From NCBI GenBank assembly GCA_963810915.1, contig CAWEPH010000003.1, forward strand, positions 1-64,000: a stretch of 64,000 nucleotides of DNA, given 5' to 3'. The stretch comes from JAOUEA01 sp963810915. Lineage in GTDB: Bacteria > Actinomycetota > UBA4738 > HRBIN12. A program made the position numbers and the translations under genes. Below the pieces are notes generated by a model, which was not told the DNA's origin, searched no databases, and saw only the letters and a program-made list of their open reading frames with translations. Shown here piece after piece: positions 8,292 to 16,925 of this stretch (its first letter is position 1; every line of letters begins with the position of its first letter).

Positions 8292-9809
8292 GTGCAGCCC
8301 CTGAAGGCCTCCGGATCCGCGGTCCGCGCGGTCTCCCTCTCCGTGCTGAGCGTGGTGCTCTTCGCCGCGTTCGCGGCGACCCCCGGGTCCACGTTCCAGC
8401 CCATCCTGCCCGAGGGCGCTCAGCCCGCCGGCCCGTTCAGATGGTTCGGCCATCTCCTGCGATTCGACCGCCTCTCGGGAGCGTGGCTCGTCACCGTGGG
8501 CGTGCTCCTGGCCGTGTTCGCCGTGGCGGCGTTCCTGCTCCTGCTACGGGAGACGTGGCGCGGCACGATCTCCGTGCGGACGACGATCGTGCTGGGGGTC
8601 TCGTACGAGATCGTGGTCTTGGCGCTGCCGCTCCTGTTCTCGCGGGACGTGTACTCTTACGCGTTCTACGGGCGCATCGCGAGCGTGTACCACGCCAACC
8701 CGTACGTGCACACGCCCGTGGAGTTCGCGCGTGACCCGCTCTGGGCTCTCGTGGGTCCGAGATGGGTGAACACGCCCGCGGTCTACGGGCCGGGGTGGAC
8801 GTTCCTCTCGGCGAGCCTCACGCGCGTGATCGACGGCCCCGCGGCCGTCGTGCACGCGTTCAGGATCATCGCCGTGGCGGCCACGCTCGCCACGATCGCC
8901 CTCATCCACGACACGACGAAACGCGTCTGGCCCTCGCGCGCGGCGTTCGGCATCGCTGCGTTCGCCTGTAACCCCGTGGTCGTATTCCATTCCGTGGCGA
9001 GCGGCCATAACGATGTGCTCGTCGGACTGTCCGTGATCGCTGCGTTCGCGTTCCTCGTGCGGGGGCGAGAGCTCCCTGCCGTCGCGGTCCTGTCGCTGGG
9101 AGTGCTCATCAAGGCGACGGCCGTGCTCCCGTTGCTGCTGGTGCTGGTCTGGTGCGTCGCGCGCTCGGACCGAGGTCGCAGGGCCCGCACCGCGTTCACG
9201 CACGTGGGACTCGCGGCGGCCATAGGCATCGTGTTCGCGCTCCCGTTCCTCAACACGACGGATCCCTCCCTCGGGATGCTGGAGCTGGCGCGGCACGAGG
9301 GGTGGCTGGCACCCTCGCCGTCCCTCCGCAAGCTCGTCGACGTCATCAGCTTCGGGACGCTCGGCTGGCTCACGCGCGTGGTCTTCGCGCTGCTCCTCGT
9401 GGCGGTCGTGGTAGGGCTTGCGCGCGACGTCGCGCGTCGGGCGAACGAGCGTACCCCGCGCGATCTAGGAGCCGCGATGGGGTGGTCACTCGTACTCTTC
9501 ATGCTGCTCGGACCCGTCCTGATCCCCTGGTACGTGATGTGGGCGTTGCCGCTCGTCTGGCTCCTCCCGCGTGCGCCGCGCACGGCGCTTATCGGGGCCG
9601 GGGTGGGGCTCGCGCTGGCCCAATGGTCGACGGAGTCCGTTCGCTATCCGGGTGCGTTCAACGTGAACCTATGGTTCGGGCGCTGGGTGGTGGTGCCCGT
9701 CATGGTCGTGCTCCTCGTCTGGACCCTCGCGGACCTCTGGCGTCGGCTCCACTTGGGCCTCCCCCTGGAGGACCCACAGCAGGTACCCGAGGCCGCCGGC
9801 CACAACTGA
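8292..9809 (+). CDS. GT-C membrane mannosyltransferase-like protein (GT87/MptA-MptB type)
   Basis: About 505 residues with ten or more hydrophobic segments. The first large extracytoplasmic loop has DVYSYAFYGRIASVYHANPY, the Asp-containing pattern of polyprenol-phosphomannose-dependent transferases such as MptA/MptB. ASGHNDVLVGLSVIAAF is also characteristic. It probably adds mannose, or a related sugar, to a lipid-linked or cell-wall glycan from the outer membrane face. The GTG at 8292 was chosen because TACGGT ends eight bases upstream; the frame opens seven codons earlier without support. Its last 141 bases overlap the convergent membrane gene. Confidence 0.78.
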   Translation: MQPLKASGSAVRAVSLSVLSVVLFAAFAATPGSTFQPILPEGAQPAGPFRWFGHLLRFDRLSGAWLVTVGVLLAVFAVAAFLLLLRETWRGTISVRTTIVLGVSYEIVVLALPLLFSRDVYSYAFYGRIASVYHANPYVHTPVEFARDPLWALVGPRWVNTPAVYGPGWTFLSASLTRVIDGPAAVVHAFRIIAVAATLATIALIHDTTKRVWPSRAAFGIAAFACNPVVVFHSVASGHNDVLVGLSVIAAFAFLVRGRELPAVAVLSLGVLIKATAVLPLLLVLVWCVARSDRGRRARTAFTHVGLAAAIGIVFALPFLNTTDPSLGMLELARHEGWLAPSPSLRKLVDVISFGTLGWLTRVVFALLLVAVVVGLARDVARRANERTPRDLGAAMGWSLVLFMLLGPVLIPWYVMWALPLVWLLPRAPRTALIGAGVGLALAQWSTESVRYPGAFNVNLWFGRWVVVPVMVVLLVWTLADLWRRLHLGLPLEDPQQVPEAAGHN

Positions 9810-11519
9810 AACGAGCGTCGGGCCCCACGACCCGGTGAGCGGGACCCCGAGACGTTCGGCGCCGAGACCCACGACGGCCACGGCAGCGACGCCGAAACCC
9901 GGCGCGGCCGCCGCCGCCGCGACGCGATCGGCGAACGCCCATCGCGACCATCCGTAGCCCAGCCCCCACAGCAACATCATCGTGAGGGTGGTGGCGAGCG
10001 CGATGCCGCTCGGGGTCGAGGGAGTCAGCTCGCCCTGGGTCGGCGACACAGGTCGCGGACCCGGCAGCGTCGTCGCGAGCGCGCCGTACCAGCGCACCAG
10101 GTGCGGATCGTCGAGGTCGGCCCGGTTCCGATCGAACTCGCGGAGCACGAACGTGGCTCGGTCCCCGGCGGGCAAGCCCGCGAGGGAGAGCCGGCTGATG
10201 GCGTCGTAGGTGGGGTCGTTGCGCAGGGTGGGCTGGCCGCGGAAGTAGTGCGCCGCGTCGCCGAGATAGACGTAAACGTCCTGGGCTCGGTCCGGCGGCA
10301 CGGCCGCACGGAGGATGTTGGCGGTCTGCGTGGTCACGAACCCCGCGTCCGGGACGGTGGCGTCGGCGATCACCACGAGGGGCGTGCCGGGCGGCAGCGT
10401 GGCGGCGATCCGTCCCAGGGCGGTTGCGCTGGCGACCTCGTCCGGTGAGATGAAGGTCTGTTGCTCTCGCCATCCGGATAGCGCGGCGTTCGCCATGACC
10501 GCGACGAGCGCGATCGCGAGCCCCCACGCGACCCAGTTGGAGAGGCGTGCCGCGGTCAGCGTCCAGAGCCAGGTGATGCCCAGGGCCGAGAGGACGGGCA
10601 AGGCGAACGCGAAGGTGATGATGCGGTCCGGGGGGAATAGACCCGTCACGATGCCCAGGGGGATGCCGAGCAGCGTCACCGCGGCCCAGGCCACCAGGAA
10701 CCGTCGCGTGAAGCCGTGAGCTCTGGGCGCGCCGACCGCGGCGGTGGGCAGCACGATCCAGGGCGCGTACCGGTCCGCGTTCTGCCGGAGGCGTTCCAGA
10801 TAGGTCCGGTGGAGCGAGTCACGCAGGCCCGCCCGCCGCAGGAGCGCATCCTTCGACGTGTCCGCGTGCAGCGCCTCCGGCCCGATGCGGGTGGCGAGCG
10901 TTCCCAGCCCGACCACGACCCCCGCCCCCGCCAGTGCGACGAGCACGCGGCCCGCGTCCGAGCTCCAGCCGTCCTGAGCCTCGCGAGCGCGCGACCAGAG
11001 CGCCACACCCAGCAGGATGACGGCGCCCACGACGAAGAACTGCGGGTGGAGCAACCCACCACCGCCCAACAACAGCGCCGCCGCCTCCGTCCCCCGACGG
11101 GAGCGAAGAGCGAGCGCGGCGCCTGCCGCGAAGAAGGGGAGCGTGAACGCGAGGTTGGCCACGAAGCCCCCTCCCAGGTGGACGGCGAACAGCCCCGTCA
11201 GCAGCCCGGCCAGGAGCCACGCCCACCGGCCCCCGCTCGCGCGTCCGTGCAGGATCGCGGTGGCCACGACGCCCACCATCGCCGTGAGCGCGTACTGCAC
11301 GCCTGCGACCGCGGCGACGAGGGAGAGGTGCAGGGTGCCGGCGACGGTGAGCAGCAGTGCCGGGACCCCGGGTCGCTCGCCGACCGTCGAGATGCCTCGC
11401 GCGCCACCCACCCGCGCCCACCAGTAGTAGACGGGCTCGTCGGGGCCGACGCCGAACCCCCAGTGTTGGCGGAAGGTCGGACGCAGGAGCACGACGACCA
11501 CCGCCACGGCCAACCCCAC
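9669..11519 (-). CDS. Multipass membrane protein, GT-C-like
   Basis: A 616-residue polytopic protein. An early loop VGPDEPVYYWWARVGG has the acidic residue pair expected at a GT-C glycosyltransferase catalytic loop. The middle carries about ten hydrophobic helices, then a soluble domain of roughly 180 residues, then two more helices and a tail rich in Glu and His (EEHDHDGHHHPAPEP). That tail lies inside the convergent mannosyltransferase gene. The GTG at 11519 is the first usual start, but basic and hydrophobic codons typical of a membrane N-terminus continue upstream to a TAG at 11571-11573, so the true start is uncertain. Confidence 0.7.
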   Translation of the reverse strand: MGLAVAVVVVLLRPTFRQHWGFGVGPDEPVYYWWARVGGARGISTVGERPGVPALLLTVAGTLHLSLVAAVAGVQYALTAMVGVVATAILHGRASGGRWAWLLAGLLTGLFAVHLGGGFVANLAFTLPFFAAGAALALRSRRGTEAAALLLGGGGLLHPQFFVVGAVILLGVALWSRAREAQDGWSSDAGRVLVALAGAGVVVGLGTLATRIGPEALHADTSKDALLRRAGLRDSLHRTYLERLRQNADRYAPWIVLPTAAVGAPRAHGFTRRFLVAWAAVTLLGIPLGIVTGLFPPDRIITFAFALPVLSALGITWLWTLTAARLSNWVAWGLAIALVAVMANAALSGWREQQTFISPDEVASATALGRIAATLPPGTPLVVIADATVPDAGFVTTQTANILRAAVPPDRAQDVYVYLGDAAHYFRGQPTLRNDPTYDAISRLSLAGLPAGDRATFVLREFDRNRADLDDPHLVRWYGALATTLPGPRPVSPTQGELTPSTPSGIALATTLTMMLLWGLGYGWSRWAFADRVAAAAAAPGFGVAAVAVVGLGAERLGVPLTGSWGPTLVSVVAGGLGYLLWVLQGEAQVEPTPEVREGPDEEHDHDGHHHPAPEP

Positions 11520-11570
11520 CAGGCAGGCGAGGTCGATGCGGACGCGGCGCCGTGACGGGGCGATCGTCGG

Positions 11571-12149
11571 CTACCCCGTGGCGCCGAAGGAACCCTGAGC
11601 GTTCAACACGAGCGTGCCGTCGGCGTTCGTCACGCCGGCGCACTGGAAAAGGCCCTCGACGTCGTTCGGTTGAGCCGCCGAGATCGTGATGATGCACTCG
11701 CCCGAGGTCGAGTGGAACGAGACCAGCTTCCCTCCGGCCCGCAGCGTGAAGGAGAGCGACATGGTGGACGAGGTGGCCTGCTGCCCCGCGAAGGACGGCC
11801 CGCCGAGGCCCAGGGTCTGCTTGTCGGCGCCGTTCCACTGCAGGGCCACCGAGCCAGGCGGTGGGGACCAGAGGGCGGGCGAGGCGAGATCGTCGAACAC
11901 GAGCGTGCCGGCGACGGCCCCCGTGACCGTGGCCGTAGCCGATCCGTCGGTCACTGAGCCGGTGATCCCCGGCGACGAACTGGGCGGAAGGCTGCCGCTG
12001 GGGCTGATCGTCACGCCGGTGCCCCCGCTCACCGGGACCGGCGAGGGTGAGAACGAGAGCGACGGCGTGGTATCCGCGTCCTTCGAGCACGCGACCCCGG
12101 CGAGCGCCAGGGTGGCGACGACGCCCGCGATCATCAGCTTCCTGCGCAT
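11571..12149 (-). CDS. Secreted lipoprotein, unknown
   Basis: A 192-residue protein with a lipoprotein signal peptide (MRRKLMIAGVVATLALAGVAC), the lipobox being LAGVAC. A Ser/Pro/Thr-rich linker of about 40 residues follows, then a beta-rich domain with two further cysteines (SGECIITI and GLFQCAGV) that could form a disulfide. GGGGGAG six bases before the ATG at 12149 fixes the start; a TACAGT box lies further upstream. Its stop codon is in frame with, and just ahead of, the membrane glycosyltransferase-like gene. Function unknown. Confidence 0.75.
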   Translation of the reverse strand: MRRKLMIAGVVATLALAGVACSKDADTTPSLSFSPSPVPVSGGTGVTISPSGSLPPSSSPGITGSVTDGSATATVTGAVAGTLVFDDLASPALWSPPPGSVALQWNGADKQTLGLGGPSFAGQQATSSTMSLSFTLRAGGKLVSFHSTSGECIITISAAQPNDVEGLFQCAGVTNADGTLVLNAQGSFGATG

Positions 12150-12265
12150 CGTGAACTCCCCCATCCGGGACGTGACTGTACCCCACGACCGGCGCCGTCC
12201 GGGCCTCATCGGCGCACGTGCTTGGCCGGTCGGTGGACCTTCCGGTGCCTGTTAGCATCGCGGCC

Positions 12266-13651
12266 ATGCTGGACCGGGAGCTGGCCGAGGAGGTGCTCCG
12301 GGCGGCTCGCCGGCGGGGCGGGTCGTTCGCCGAGCTGTTCGTCGAGGAGCGATCCTCCACCTCCGTGCGGCTCGACGACGGGAAGGTCGAGGAGCTCACC
12401 ACGGGGCTCGACCGCGGCGCAGGCGTACGGGTGGCCCAGGGGACGAGCTACGGTTACGCCTACTCCAACCGACTCGATCGCGCGGCGCTCCTCGAAGCCG
12501 CCGAGGCCGCCTCCGCAGCCCTGCGCGAAGGCAGCTCCGGTGAGGTGATCGACCTCAGCACCATCGAGGGCGCCGGGACCAACCGCGTGGAGCGACCGGC
12601 GGGTGACGTCGCGGCCGCTCAGAAGGTGGCCTGGCTGCGCGAGCTCGACGATACGGCGCGCGCGCACAGCCCCGAGGTCGTCCAGGTGGTGGGCGTCTAC
12701 GGAGACTCGCTGCAGCGGCGGCTGATCGCGACCTCCGACGGTCGATGGGTCGAGGAGGATCGGCCCCGGATCCGCCTGGTCGCGCAGGTGGTCGCCAAAC
12801 GCGGGGACAACATCCAGACCGGGTTCCACGGGCCCGCGGCGTGCGCGGGCGTCGAGTTCCTGGACACGCACGGGCCGAGCGCCACCGCCGAGGTGGCGGC
12901 GCGGCGCGCGGTGACGATGCTCGATTCCATCCCCGCTCCGGCGGGCGAGATGACCGTGGTCCTCGCGCCGGGGATGGGTGGGGTCCTGTTCCACGAGGCG
13001 GTCGGGCATCCGCTCGAGTCCGACGCGGTCGACAAGGAGGCCAGCATCTACCGCGGGCTGGTCGGGCAGCGGTGCGCGAGCGAACTGATCAACGGGGTGG
13101 ACGACGCGACGGTGCACAACGGATGGGGGTCCTACGACTTCGACGACGAGGGCACGCGGAGCCAGCGCACGGTCCTGTTCACCGACGGGGTCCTGCACGG
13201 GTTCCTCTACGACCGGCTTCGCGCGGAGAAGGAGGCCGTCGCTTCGAGCGGGAACGGACGGCGCGAGTCCTACGCGCATCCGCCGGTCCCACGCATGACC
13301 AACACCTACATCCTCAACGGCAGTTCGTCCCCCCACGACGTGCTTTCGTCCACGCCGAACGGCGTCTACGTCACCTCGTTGGGTGGCGGCCAGGTGAATC
13401 CTGCCTCCGGCGATTTCGTTTTCGGGGTGAGCGAGGGATTCCTGATCGAGGACGGCGAACCCACCACCCCGGTGCGCGGCGCCAACCTGATCGGCCGCGC
13501 CATCGACGTGATGAGCGCGGTCGACGCCGTGGCGGACGACTTCGACACGTGGGAAGGCGTCTGCGGCAAGGACGGCCAGTCCGCGCCCGTGGGCAGCGGG
13601 TCTCCCACGCTGCGGATCAGCCGCATCACGGTGGGAGGCACCGGTGCCTGA
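12266..13651 (+). CDS. tldD: TldD metalloprotease subunit
   Basis: A 461-residue member of the TldD/PmbA family and the catalytic partner. It carries the metal motif HEAVGHPLESDAV near residue 245, matching the family HExxxH arrangement, and a conserved C-terminal VYVTSLGGGQVNPASGDFVF. TldD/TldE heterodimers cleave unfolded or modified peptides. TAGCAT ends seven bases before the ATG at 12266, giving a leaderless start. The following gene overlaps by eight bases, so the pair is co-translated, as in many bacteria and archaea. Confidence 0.93.
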   Translation: MLDRELAEEVLRAARRRGGSFAELFVEERSSTSVRLDDGKVEELTTGLDRGAGVRVAQGTSYGYAYSNRLDRAALLEAAEAASAALREGSSGEVIDLSTIEGAGTNRVERPAGDVAAAQKVAWLRELDDTARAHSPEVVQVVGVYGDSLQRRLIATSDGRWVEEDRPRIRLVAQVVAKRGDNIQTGFHGPAACAGVEFLDTHGPSATAEVAARRAVTMLDSIPAPAGEMTVVLAPGMGGVLFHEAVGHPLESDAVDKEASIYRGLVGQRCASELINGVDDATVHNGWGSYDFDDEGTRSQRTVLFTDGVLHGFLYDRLRAEKEAVASSGNGRRESYAHPPVPRMTNTYILNGSSSPHDVLSSTPNGVYVTSLGGGQVNPASGDFVFGVSEGFLIEDGEPTTPVRGANLIGRAIDVMSAVDAVADDFDTWEGVCGKDGQSAPVGSGSPTLRISRITVGGTGA

Positions 13652-14984
13652 GCTGAACGACCTGGTGCAGGCCGCGGTCCAGGCCGCTGAGGCCGGCGAG
13701 GCGATCGAGGCCTACGCCGAGGAGTCGCGACAGACGGAGGCGAGCGCGCTCCGTGGCGAGGTGGAGGGACTGACGTTCGCGGAGTCCCGCGGTGTGGGCG
13801 TGCGCGTGGTGCGCGACCAGCGTCAGGGGTACGCCTGGGCCGCCGACCCGAGCGTGGTGGAGGTCCGCGATGCCGTCCGCCGGGCGCGGGAGAACGCGGC
13901 CCTCGCGGAGCCCGACGAATTCAACGGCCTGCCGGGGTTCGAGCCCGCCGACCCGATGCCTGAGCTCTTCCGCGCCGACACCGCGGAGGTGTCCACGGAC
14001 GCCAAGGTGCGCATGGCGCTCGACCTGGAGCAGCGGACGATCTCGATCGACCCGCGCGTGTCCAAGATCGATGCCGCCCAGGTGGGCGACGCCGTCAGCC
14101 GCGTGGCGATCGGCTCGACGGCGGGCGTCGCCGCCGAGTACCAGCGCACCGATGCGTGGTGCGTGGCCGTGGCCTTGGCGGTGGAGGGCGAGGAGACCCA
14201 GACCGGCTATTCGTTCAAGATCGCGCGGGGTCTGGATGAGCTGGGGCCCGACGCCGTGGCCGAGGAGGCCGTCTCGCGCAGCATCAAGCTGCTGGGCGCC
14301 GCCAAGCCGCCCACGGCGAAGGTGCCGGTGATCCTCGACCAGTTCGCGGCGACGTCGTTCCTCGGGGTGCTCGCGGGAGCGCTCAACGCGGAATCGGTGT
14401 TGAAGGGCCGCTCGCTGTTCGCGGAGATGGTCGGGCAGCAGGTCGGCTCGACGCTGTTCACGCTCGTGGACGACGGGCGCGTCACCGACGGACCCGGTGC
14501 GTGCCCGTTCGACGACGAGGGCGTGCCGAGCGGCCGCACCGAGCTCTTCGGAGCGGGGGTCCTGAACGGGTTCCTCCACGACAGCTACACCGCGCGGCGG
14601 ACCGGCGGTGGGCAGCGCTCCACGGGCAACGCCAAGCGCGGCTACCGGAGCGCCCCCAGCGTTGGCACGTCCAACTTCTACCTGGACGCCGGAGAGAGCC
14701 CGTTCGACGGGCTGCTCGCGCGCGCGGAGGGCGGCGTCCTGATCATGGACGTGAGCGGCGTCCACAGCGGCGCGAACCCGATCAGCGGCGAGTTCAGCGT
14801 GGGCGCCACGGGCCTGCGGATCGCGGGGGGCGCGCTGGGGGAGCCCCTACGCGAGATGACGATCGCCTCGACGCTGCCGGAGATGCTGGCGGGCATCACC
14901 GGCGTGGGCGACGACCTCCGCTTCTTTTCGAGCGTGGGAACGCCGTCGATCCTGATCGGCGAGATGACACTCGCGGGGGTCTAG
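13644..14984 (+). CDS. pmbA: TldE/PmbA metalloprotease partner
   Basis: A 446-residue TldD/PmbA family protein without the HExxxH motif, as expected for the non-catalytic TldE subunit. Conserved segments include FAESRGVGVRVVRDQRQGYA near the N-terminus, VPVILDQFAATSFLGVLAGA in the middle and VSGVHSGANPISGEFSVGATG near the C-terminus. The GTG start lies inside the end of tldD (eight-base overlap), which indicates translational coupling. The partner function follows from the family and the pairing rather than from any active-site residue. Confidence 0.92.
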   Translation: MPELNDLVQAAVQAAEAGEAIEAYAEESRQTEASALRGEVEGLTFAESRGVGVRVVRDQRQGYAWAADPSVVEVRDAVRRARENAALAEPDEFNGLPGFEPADPMPELFRADTAEVSTDAKVRMALDLEQRTISIDPRVSKIDAAQVGDAVSRVAIGSTAGVAAEYQRTDAWCVAVALAVEGEETQTGYSFKIARGLDELGPDAVAEEAVSRSIKLLGAAKPPTAKVPVILDQFAATSFLGVLAGALNAESVLKGRSLFAEMVGQQVGSTLFTLVDDGRVTDGPGACPFDDEGVPSGRTELFGAGVLNGFLHDSYTARRTGGGQRSTGNAKRGYRSAPSVGTSNFYLDAGESPFDGLLARAEGGVLIMDVSGVHSGANPISGEFSVGATGLRIAGGALGEPLREMTIASTLPEMLAGITGVGDDLRFFSSVGTPSILIGEMTLAGV

Positions 14985-14995
14985 CACCCGCGAAC

Positions 14996-15838
14996 TCAGC
15001 CGATCGTGGCGGGGCGCGCTCCGGTGAAGATCAGCACGAAGATCAGCACCGCGACGGCGATGCGGTACCACATGAAGACCGCGAAGCTGTGCCTGCGCAG
15101 GTACTTGAGCAGGCCCCAGATCACGACGAACCCGCTCACCGCGGATGCGACGAACCCCCAGAAGAACTGTGGTCCGTAACCCTGGAGCCCATCCTGTGCG
15201 AGACCCACACCCTTGAAGAGCCCCGCGCCGGCGATGATCGGGATGGCCAGCAAGAACGAGAACCGGGCCGCGCTCTCGCGATCGATCCCGAGCAGACGGG
15301 CGGCGGTCATCGTGATGCCGGAACGCGACACCCCCGGCTGGAGGGCGAGCCCCTGCGCGACGCCCAGGAAGAGGCCGGTCCGCGGCCCGACCGAGTCCAG
15401 TCCGCGGTCGCTGCGCATCACCTTGTCCGTGTACCAGAGGATCACCCCGAAGATCGCGAGCATCGTAGCGATCAACCATGGAGCGCCCAGCTTGTCCTGG
15501 ATGGGCTCTTCGAAGACCGCCCCCAGGAGGGCGCCCGGGATCGTGCCGATCACGAGCGCCCAGGCGATGCGCTGGTCGGTGCCCGTGATCGACCGCGCGG
15601 CCACCGAAGAGAACCAGGCCTTGATGTAGTGCCAGAGGTCCTTGCGGAAGTAGATGACGGCCCCGACCAGCGTGCCGACGTGCAGCGCCACGTCGAACGT
15701 CTTGTTCAGAGCCGGGTCGTTCACGATCGACCAGTCGAACAGCCAGGGAACGATGATCAGGTGCCCCGAGCTGGAGATGGGCGCGAACTCGGTGATGCCC
15801 TGAGTGAGACCCAGGATGATGGCCTGCAGGATGCTCAG
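14996..15838 (-). CDS. uppP: Undecaprenyl-diphosphatase UppP (BacA family), CTG start
   Basis: Dephosphorylates undecaprenyl diphosphate to recycle the lipid carrier of wall synthesis. The first in-frame ATG/GTG/TTG (15724) would remove the essential N-terminal motifs. In-frame sequence upstream encodes SILQAIILGLTQGITEFAPI and SSSGHL, the BacA Glu-rich and PISSSGHL motifs. The only suitable start is a CTG at 15836-15838, preceded by GGAAGGGAG with seven bases spacing. This gives 280 residues, the usual family length. The second signature is in LALQPGVSRSGITMTAARLL. A TAGCAT box lies further upstream. Confidence 0.9.
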   Translation of the reverse strand: MSILQAIILGLTQGITEFAPISSSGHLIIVPWLFDWSIVNDPALNKTFDVALHVGTLVGAVIYFRKDLWHYIKAWFSSVAARSITGTDQRIAWALVIGTIPGALLGAVFEEPIQDKLGAPWLIATMLAIFGVILWYTDKVMRSDRGLDSVGPRTGLFLGVAQGLALQPGVSRSGITMTAARLLGIDRESAARFSFLLAIPIIAGAGLFKGVGLAQDGLQGYGPQFFWGFVASAVSGFVVIWGLLKYLRRHSFAVFMWYRIAVAVLIFVLIFTGARPATIG

Positions 15839-15941
15839 GGAAGTGCTCCCTTCCGGCTGCGAAACGGGGAAACGTCCGCGTCATGCTAGCGGGTCGCACG
15901 GATAGGGAATGTGGAGATGTCGTGGCGCCCAGTCGGTCACG

Positions 15942-16649
15942 TCAGGGCATCGGAACGGGCGTGGCGCCGGCTGACGGCGCCGCCGTCGCAAACGCCTGCG
16001 CCGCGTCGTCGTTCCCGGCCACCGCCACGGTGAGTGTCGCGAAGGCGGTCGCGAACGCCAGCCGCCCGGCGGTGGGGGGATCCACCCACAGGACGATGGC
16101 GGGCCCCGAAGGCCTCTGGTCGGAGACGTTCGCCGCCGCGGCCGCGAGGACCTGGCCGACCTCCACCCCTTCGGCGACCGTCTCCACATGAGGCTGCGTC
16201 CCTCCGAAGGATCCGAAGACGTCGACGGCGTCGCCCGCGCGCACGCTGCCGGGCGGGAGCCCCGAGGGGATCACCACCGCGCGCAGCCCGGGCGGGACGA
16301 GGGTTGCGATCGGACCGGTCGAGCCCGCGAGCCTCGCGCGCGTCACGATCTCTCCCGCCAGCACGTCGGCCCCCAGCACACGTTCGGCGACCTGGTCCGC
16401 GTGGCCCAGCGCGCCGGGAGGGGCGAAGGCCGAGGGGAACTCGGCCGTGCGGACGTCCGCCGACGCGAGGACCGTCCCTCGCGGCAGATCCCTGGTGGCC
16501 ACGAGCACGCTCACCGGGTGGCCCCCGTCGGGCCGGGTGATCTCGAGGTGGTGGGCGAAGGCCCGGACCGCCATCGCCGCCGCCAGCCCGCAGACGAGGG
16601 CCAGCCCGAGGAACAGGAACGAGGATCGAGGCAGGCGGCGTCGGAGCAT
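15942..16649 (-). CDS. SAF-domain protein, CpaB/flagella P-ring-assembly-like
   Basis: A 235-residue protein with one N-terminal membrane helix (FLFLGLALVCGLAAAMAVRA) and an SAF domain: VSVLVATRDLPRGTVLASAD followed by GRVLGADVLAGE-like spacing and LRAVVIPSG. This is the RcpC/CpaB arrangement found in Flp/Tad pilus systems. No other Tad genes lie in the window, so it may be an orphan or part of a distant locus. TAGCGT ends six bases before the ATG, supporting a leaderless start. Confidence 0.75.
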   Translation of the reverse strand: MLRRRLPRSSFLFLGLALVCGLAAAMAVRAFAHHLEITRPDGGHPVSVLVATRDLPRGTVLASADVRTAEFPSAFAPPGALGHADQVAERVLGADVLAGEIVTRARLAGSTGPIATLVPPGLRAVVIPSGLPPGSVRAGDAVDVFGSFGGTQPHVETVAEGVEVGQVLAAAAANVSDQRPSGPAIVLWVDPPTAGRLAFATAFATLTVAVAGNDDAAQAFATAAPSAGATPVPMP

Positions 16650-16714
16650 GCGCGGACGCTACGCTCGAGCACGCGCCTCGACCGTGACGGTCGTCACTGT
16701 GCCGGGTCGGCGCA

Positions 16715-16903
16715 TCAGTCGACCGGCCGGGGTCCCTTCTTCTGGGAGAGCGGGAGGACGCGTACGCGGAATTCCTCGAGCTCGCGGCGACCCACGATCA
16801 TGGCGACGGCTTCGCGGATGCGATCGCCGAGCGCCTCGACGCTCTGATCCTCGGTCGACTTGAACGCGAGTTCCACACGCACGAGCACGGGGTCGTCGGA
16901 CAT
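16715..16903 (-). CDS. Small conserved-type protein, unknown
   Basis: A 62-residue protein, acidic and basic in balance, with predicted strand-helix pattern VLVRVELAFKS then VEALGDRIREAVAMIVG and a C-terminal strand EEFRVRVLPLS. No cysteine, membrane segment or signal peptide. TATCCT ends seven bases before the ATG, the leaderless signature seen for many genes here, which argues for a genuine gene despite the small size. It sits between mtnP and the SAF protein on the same strand. Function unknown. Confidence 0.65.
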   Translation of the reverse strand: MSDDPVLVRVELAFKSTEDQSVEALGDRIREAVAMIVGRRELEEFRVRVLPLSQKKGPRPVD

Positions 16904-16925
16904 GCCGACGAGGATACGCGAGCCT

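Noticed and set aside
15724..15726. ATG/GTG-type start of uppP at 15724
   Set aside because: It would remove the conserved EF and PISSSGHL segments; the CTG with a strong Shine-Dalgarno 38 codons upstream fits the family.
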